Below are positions 60,345 to 64,000 of a stretch of 64,000 bases of DNA, piece after piece. The translations under genes were made by a program, and so were the position numbers. The DNA lies in contig NZ_QBBX01000008.1 of the NCBI RefSeq assembly GCF_003073175.1, positions 95,116 through 159,115 on the forward strand. The letters run 5' to 3'. Position 1 is the stretch's first letter; each line of letters begins with the position of its first letter. Origin of the DNA: Peribacillus acanthi. Its GTDB lineage: Bacteria > Bacillota > Bacilli > Bacillales > DSM-1321. The notes under the pieces are model-generated. The model was given only the letters and a program-made list of their open reading frames with translations, was not told the origin of the DNA and did not search any database.

Positions 60345-61360
60345 GAACTTTAATTAGAAGAATATGGGCATGGAAGTTCCTATTTATCACAATTATAGTA
60401 TTGGGAGTTTTGTTGATTGTAAGTTTTTATGTTTCTTCTTTAAATTTGGAGCCTAAAACAGAGAATTTGGTTATATTTGATAACAACGGGAAAGCGCTCG
60501 CAAAGGCTCCCTTTCCGCCTTCTTCTGAGTTTCTTTTAGGTACTGACAGAAGTGGATATAAAGTTGACCATATGCTGTTAATCGGGGCGAAATTTACGAT
60601 TTTAGCGGGATTGGGTATTACTTTATTAAGGGTGACGATTGGAAGTGTTATTGGTTTATTTCTTTCAATGTATGCCAGGAAAGTTCGTTTTGTTGTTGAG
60701 GCGTTTTCGTTACCGTTCAAATATATACCTGCCCTTATCGTTGCGATGTTTTTGATGAATCCAGTCGTCCGTTCGTACATTAGTGTTGATCTCCTGAAAC
60801 TAGTCAGTGTGCAAATCATCATCCTGGTGGTGATTGCCCTCCCATCGGTGATAACATGGAGTTCCGATCTAGTAGACAAATTACGTGAAACCTCATATGT
60901 GCAAAGTTCTTTATTGTTAGGTGCATCGCCATGGCATATCATACGTAAACATCTCCTGCCTCATTTAAAGGTCTATGGGGGAATACTTTTTCTACAGCAA
61001 TTCATTCAGACATTAACTCTAATGATGTACTTGGGAGTTTTTGGCTACTTTATAGGTGGCTCGGTATTTGCTAGCGTGATAAAAGATGAGAATGTGGATA
61101 AGGGAAGTTTGGTTAATGAATGGGCCGGTTTAATTGGTTTCTATCGAAAAGAATATTTAATGGCACCGTGGCTTGTTCTATTTCCAATGCTTTGCTTCTT
61201 TCTTTTAATCATGTTAGCCAGTCTAACTGTGAAAGAGTGGGAAAAAAATACTGTTTTAGGTGTAAAATTGCCTCTAAAAGAAAAAGAGAAGATTAATTCT
61301 GACAAAAAGAAATCGGTCTCTTTTACTTTTGTGAATAAGGAAATTGGTAGAGAAATATAA
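60341..61360 (+). CDS. Oligopeptide-type ABC permease, OppC-like
   Basis: A 339-residue permease with an N-terminal OppC_N-like span and extracellular loop carrying LLGTDRSGYKVDHMLLIGA (matching the LGTDxxGRD-type motif), then the transport domain with coupling loop ETSYVQSSLLLGASPWHI. A C-terminal basic tail (KEKEKINSDKKK) is unusual. Translationally coupled to the OppB-like gene. A weak terminator follows. The pair makes a heterodimeric pore without its own ATPases here. Confidence 0.8.
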   Translation: MRTLIRRIWAWKFLFITIIVLGVLLIVSFYVSSLNLEPKTENLVIFDNNGKALAKAPFPPSSEFLLGTDRSGYKVDHMLLIGAKFTILAGLGITLLRVTIGSVIGLFLSMYARKVRFVVEAFSLPFKYIPALIVAMFLMNPVVRSYISVDLLKLVSVQIIILVVIALPSVITWSSDLVDKLRETSYVQSSLLLGASPWHIIRKHLLPHLKVYGGILFLQQFIQTLTLMMYLGVFGYFIGGSVFASVIKDENVDKGSLVNEWAGLIGFYRKEYLMAPWLVLFPMLCFFLLIMLASLTVKEWEKNTVLGVKLPLKEKEKINSDKKKSVSFTFVNKEIGREI

Positions 61361-61387
61361 CATTTTTATATTTTTCAACTCATGGAG

Positions 61388-61413
61388 CACTGGTAAAATA
61401 CCGGTGTTTTTTC
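61388..61413 (+). terminator. Intrinsic terminator of the permease pair
   Basis: CACTGGT/ACCGGTG stem with an AAAAT loop and TTTTTTCTTT tail. Confidence 0.75.
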
Positions 61414-61553
61414 TTTGAGCGCTGTTAACCTTTCCTGCTAAGTCTTTTCGCTTAGATTGTTTGTTGTGATCATTAACAAAGGGGTTTAATACATTTTTTA
61501 AAAAATATGGGAAAAATAAGCTTTCCTTTTTATTATTTATGTATTATGATTTA

Positions 61554-61578
61554 AGTGTACTAATACTCGTAGTACACA
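61554..61578 (+). promoter_or_regulatory. YtrA-type operator
   Basis: AGTGTA and TACACA half-sites 13 bases apart, with the inner arms extending to GTGTACTA/TAGTACAC (perfect 8-base inverted repeat). This matches the AGTGTA-N13-TACACT operator I recall for YtrA. A TATTAT -10 lies at 61542-61547, so the operator covers the start point. Confidence 0.65.
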
Positions 61579-61603
61579 CAGTACAGAGTGAGGGTGATAA
61601 CGG

Positions 61604-61990
61604 TTGTTTGAATTAGATATGAGAAGCCGACAGCCAATCTATGAGCAGCTTGTGGATAAGCTAAAAGAATTAATCATCAGTGAAGTTTTGAAGGCTGATG
61701 AACAGCTACCATCTGTACGTACATTGGCGCAACAGTTAACGATTAATCCAAATACGATTCAAAAGGCGTACCGGGAATTAGAAGTGCAAGGATATATATA
61801 CTCCGTGAAAGGGAGGGGGAGCTTTGTGAACCCAAATAGTCTTGTGATTAATTCAGAAAAGTTGGAAACAGTGAAGAAAGAGCTCTTAAAAGTGTTATCT
61901 GAGGCCATGTATCTTGGATTAAAGGCGGATGATGTAATAGCCCTTGTTCGTGAGCTAGATGCCTCTATAGGAGGGACTTCAGAAGTATGA
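61604..61990 (+). CDS. ytrA: GntR family regulator, YtrA type
   Basis: A 128-residue GntR regulator of the small YtrA subfamily: an N-terminal winged helix (LPSVRTLAQQLTINPNTIQK, about 34-53; GYIYSVKGRGSFV) and a short C-terminal dimerisation helix pair. Members repress adjacent ABC transporter operons. TTG at 61604 follows GAGGGTGATAACGG. It overlaps the ABC ATPase gene by 4 bases, and a YtrA-type operator lies upstream, so it probably represses its own operon. Confidence 0.85.
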   Translation: MFELDMRSRQPIYEQLVDKLKELIISEVLKADEQLPSVRTLAQQLTINPNTIQKAYRELEVQGYIYSVKGRGSFVNPNSLVINSEKLETVKKELLKVLSEAMYLGLKADDVIALVRELDASIGGTSEV

Positions 61991-62883
61991 TTGAAATTAA
62001 TCAATTGTTTAAAATGTTTGAAGAAAATGTTGTTGTGGACGGTGTGTCCTTCTCAGTAGAAAAAGGATCGATTTACGGTTTGCTTGGTTCAAATGGTGCA
62101 GGCAAAACAACACTTATGAAGATACTTGCAGGAATCTATAAACAAGACACTGGAACAGCGGTCATCAACGATGAAATAGTTTTTGAAAACCTAAATATAA
62201 AAAACACACTCATTTTCATGCCAGACATCCCGTTCTTTTTTTCTCATTACACCACAAAGCAAATGGCTGACTATTATTCAAACATCTATCCGCAGTGGAA
62301 TTGGGATAGATTTGAGAAATTACACGCGATGTTTGATATTGATGTTAACAAAAAGGTTCAGCGTTTCTCAAAAGGAATGCAAAGACAGGTAGCGTTTTGG
62401 TTAGCATTTTCCTCCATGCCAGATGTGTTACTACTAGATGAACCATTTGACGGTTTAGACCCTGTCATTAGGAAAAAAGTAAAAAACCTGTTAGTCCAAG
62501 ATGTTGCTGATCGTGAGATGACAGTAATGATTTCGTCACACAACTTAAGGGAAGTTGAGGATATCTGTGACCATATCGGAATTCTTCATAAAGGAAAAAT
62601 GATGCTTGAAAAAGATCTGGATGATTTAAAATCGGATGTCCATAAAATCCAGGTTGCATTTAAAGAGGAACCAGAGCAAGTTTTCGAAAGTTTGAAGGTG
62701 CTTCATCAAGAAAGAAGAGGCAGTGTAATCTTATGTGTGGTGCGTGGTAAAGAGGAAGAAATTGAAAAACATTTTAGAACACTTCATCCAGTCCTGTTTG
62801 ACATGCTTCCATTAACGTTAGAAGAAATTTTCATTTACGAAATGGGGGAAGCAGGCTATGCCATCGACAACTTACTCGTTTAA
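61987..62883 (+). CDS. ABC transporter ATP-binding protein, YtrB-like
   Basis: A 298-residue ABC ATPase. Walker A is GLLGSNGAGKTTLMKIL, the signature is degenerate (RFSKGMQRQVAFWLAFS instead of LSGGQ), Walker B is VLLLDEPFDGLDP and the switch histidine is in ISSHNLREVEDI. The C-terminal extension (about 215-298) is typical of ABC-2 exporters. It couples to ytrA by ATGA and overlaps the following permease by 26 bases. Paralogues in B. subtilis (YtrB) belong to a system linked to cell-wall stress and acetoin use. Confidence 0.87.
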   Translation: MIEINQLFKMFEENVVVDGVSFSVEKGSIYGLLGSNGAGKTTLMKILAGIYKQDTGTAVINDEIVFENLNIKNTLIFMPDIPFFFSHYTTKQMADYYSNIYPQWNWDRFEKLHAMFDIDVNKKVQRFSKGMQRQVAFWLAFSSMPDVLLLDEPFDGLDPVIRKKVKNLLVQDVADREMTVMISSHNLREVEDICDHIGILHKGKMMLEKDLDDLKSDVHKIQVAFKEEPEQVFESLKVLHQERRGSVILCVVRGKEEEIEKHFRTLHPVLFDMLPLTLEEIFIYEMGEAGYAIDNLLV

Positions 62884-64000
62884 CAAGGAAATTCTAAAAC
62901 AAGTTGTAAGAGGTAGTGGCTGGGTAGGGCTGATATATTTTATTGGGTTATTCTTTTCAGTACCTTTGCAGATGATCATGATGGACACGGATTACTATCA
63001 TTATAGGAATATAAGAAATCCATTTTCTTATTTTTTTGAAATCCAATACTTTATGATGATTGGTGTTCCACTACTGTTAAGTATTTTCTTGTTTTCTTAT
63101 CTTCATAATAAACAAGCAGCGGATTTTATGCATAGTCTTCCGGTAAAACGTGCTAAATTATTTAACCAATATTTACTAGTGGGAATCATGCTGTACATAA
63201 TCCCAGTATTAATTAATGGTCTACTAGTTTTAATCTTAAGGGTAACACTATCACTTCAGGAAATTCTTACTGTACAAGAAGTGTTGGCGTGGATTGGCAT
63301 TACGATCCTATTCGGTTTATTTATATTCTTTGCTGGAGCGGTAATAGCCACAATTACAGGAATCGCTGTTTTTCAAGGAATCCTTACTACGATTTTTTTG
63401 TTATTCCCAACCGGTATTTTTATGTTGGTTATATATTCACTAAAATTTTTCCTTAACGGATTTGCCTATGATTACTATATGTCATCAAAAGTTTATGATT
63501 ATTCCCCAATTCTCTACGCTACAAACTGGGGACGTAAAGATATTGGAGAATTAGCTGTTTGGTTATTTGGTCTTGCTATTATCGTTTTTTATGGATTAGC
63601 TTTATGGTTATATCAAAAACGAAATATTGAAAGTGCCTCGCAAGCATTAGCCTATCCAATCCTTCGGCCAATTTTCACATATGGTGTAGCATTTTGTTTT
63701 ATGCTAACTGGTGGCCTGTACTTTGGAGAATCAAAAAATAGTGTTGAATGGCTAATGTTCGGATATTTATTCGGGTCATTAATTGGGTATTTTGTAGCTC
63801 GAAGTGTCATAGAAAAGACGTGGCGTGTTTTCAATCTAGTGGAATGGAAGAGGTATTCGGTTTTTTTAGTGGCAACAGCAGTTCTATATGGACTTTTCCT
63901 CATTGATTTTACAGGATTTGAAAAGAAAGTGCCTCAACTAAATGAGATAGAAAAAGTTTATATGGGGGATAATCTCCATGCTTATTTGGAAGGTACAGAA
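62858..64000 (+). CDS. ABC-2 type permease, 3'-truncated by window edge
   Basis: An open frame of 381 codons from ATG at 62858 runs past the window end. The product is hydrophobic, with about nine predicted spans so far (for example WVGLIYFIGLFFSVPLQM, IGVPLLLSIFLFSYLH, LTTIFLLFPTGIFMLVIYS). The motif FSYLHNKQAADFMHSLPVKR is characteristic of YtrC/YtrD-type permeases. GGGGGAAGCAGGCT precedes the ATG, inside the end of the ATPase gene. It is the export pore of the YtrA-regulated system. Confidence 0.82.
   Translation, partial: MPSTTYSFNKEILKQVVRGSGWVGLIYFIGLFFSVPLQMIMMDTDYYHYRNIRNPFSYFFEIQYFMMIGVPLLLSIFLFSYLHNKQAADFMHSLPVKRAKLFNQYLLVGIMLYIIPVLINGLLVLILRVTLSLQEILTVQEVLAWIGITILFGLFIFFAGAVIATITGIAVFQGILTTIFLLFPTGIFMLVIYSLKFFLNGFAYDYYMSSKVYDYSPILYATNWGRKDIGELAVWLFGLAIIVFYGLALWLYQKRNIESASQALAYPILRPIFTYGVAFCFMLTGGLYFGESKNSVEWLMFGYLFGSLIGYFVARSVIEKTWRVFNLVEWKRYSVFLVATAVLYGLFLIDFTGFEKKVPQLNEIEKVYMGDNLHAYLEGTE

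Overview
This window is a chromosomal segment of a low-GC, endospore-forming member of the Bacillaceae (Bacillus sensu lato). That rests on three things seen in the sequence: strong AGGAGG-type ribosome binding sites with ATG, GTG and TTG starts; sporulation-linked genes (kapD, kapB); and gene order closely matching, from memory, the B. subtilis 168 yut-yum-yui, mrp-yuf-pbpD-kap and yug blocks. I see no rRNA, tRNA, prophage, intact insertion sequence or CRISPR array. Most of it is ordinary core genome; the unusual material lies mainly between genes.

Layout. 0-2.8 kb: end of the threonine operon (hom-thrC-thrB). 2.8-9.7 kb: Fe-S and redox genes (yutI, yuzD, yutJ, yuzB, a DUF2225 gene, yutM, yumC, yumB). 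10-17.8 kb: a Nudix hydrolase, yuiA-yuiB-yuiC, a BtuF-like gene with yuiD, leucyl aminopeptidase, yuiF and a small Gly/Tyr-rich protein. 18.3-25.2 kb: a DedA protein, menI, and on the minus strand the seven-gene mrpABCDEFG Na+/H+ antiporter operon. 25.5-29.7 kb: a small membrane protein and a four-gene minus-strand operon (response regulator, histidine kinase, lipoprotein, membrane protein). 29.9-34.1 kb: yufK, a GNAT remnant, pbpD, kapD, kapB. 34.2-41.5 kb: lipoprotein cyclophilin, a small basic ORF, a SodC-like lipoprotein, patB, yugE, yugF, alaR-alaT. 41.8-44.0 kb: an ECF sigma factor with a large membrane-anchored partner. 44.3-57.8 kb: the yug block (yugI, yuzA, yugJ, pgi, yugN, yugO), interrupted by rocA-rocD, an RND transporter and a DUF4097-S41 protein. 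58-64 kb: ammonium transporter, an orphan oligopeptide-type permease pair, and a YtrA-type regulator with its ABC exporter, cut by the window end.

How the genes work together. Three modules have readable control sites. rocA-rocD (arginine/ornithine breakdown) has a near-perfect sigma-54 promoter with two upstream RocR-like palindromes. The ammonium transporter has two perfect TnrA/GlnR boxes, one upstream and one in the leader. The ytrA-like operon carries a YtrA-type operator over its probable start point. The ECF sigma gene has an ECF-type promoter of its own, which suggests autoregulation.

Most interesting. Intergenic DNA at 38.1-38.74 kb holds two paralogous, inverted ~110-120 bp elements, each with an AGGAGG, a conserved ~50 nt core and its own terminator hairpin, following yugE and yugF. 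They look like a pair of undescribed small RNAs or tiny cistrons. Several degenerate repeat families (a ~130 bp element in three copies, ~21 bp period arrays at 3.5 and 56.4 kb, CGGA/TCCG hairpins at 38.4 kb) are also unexplained by genes. KapB is present without KinB next to it, and the SodC-like protein has lost a copper-ligand histidine.
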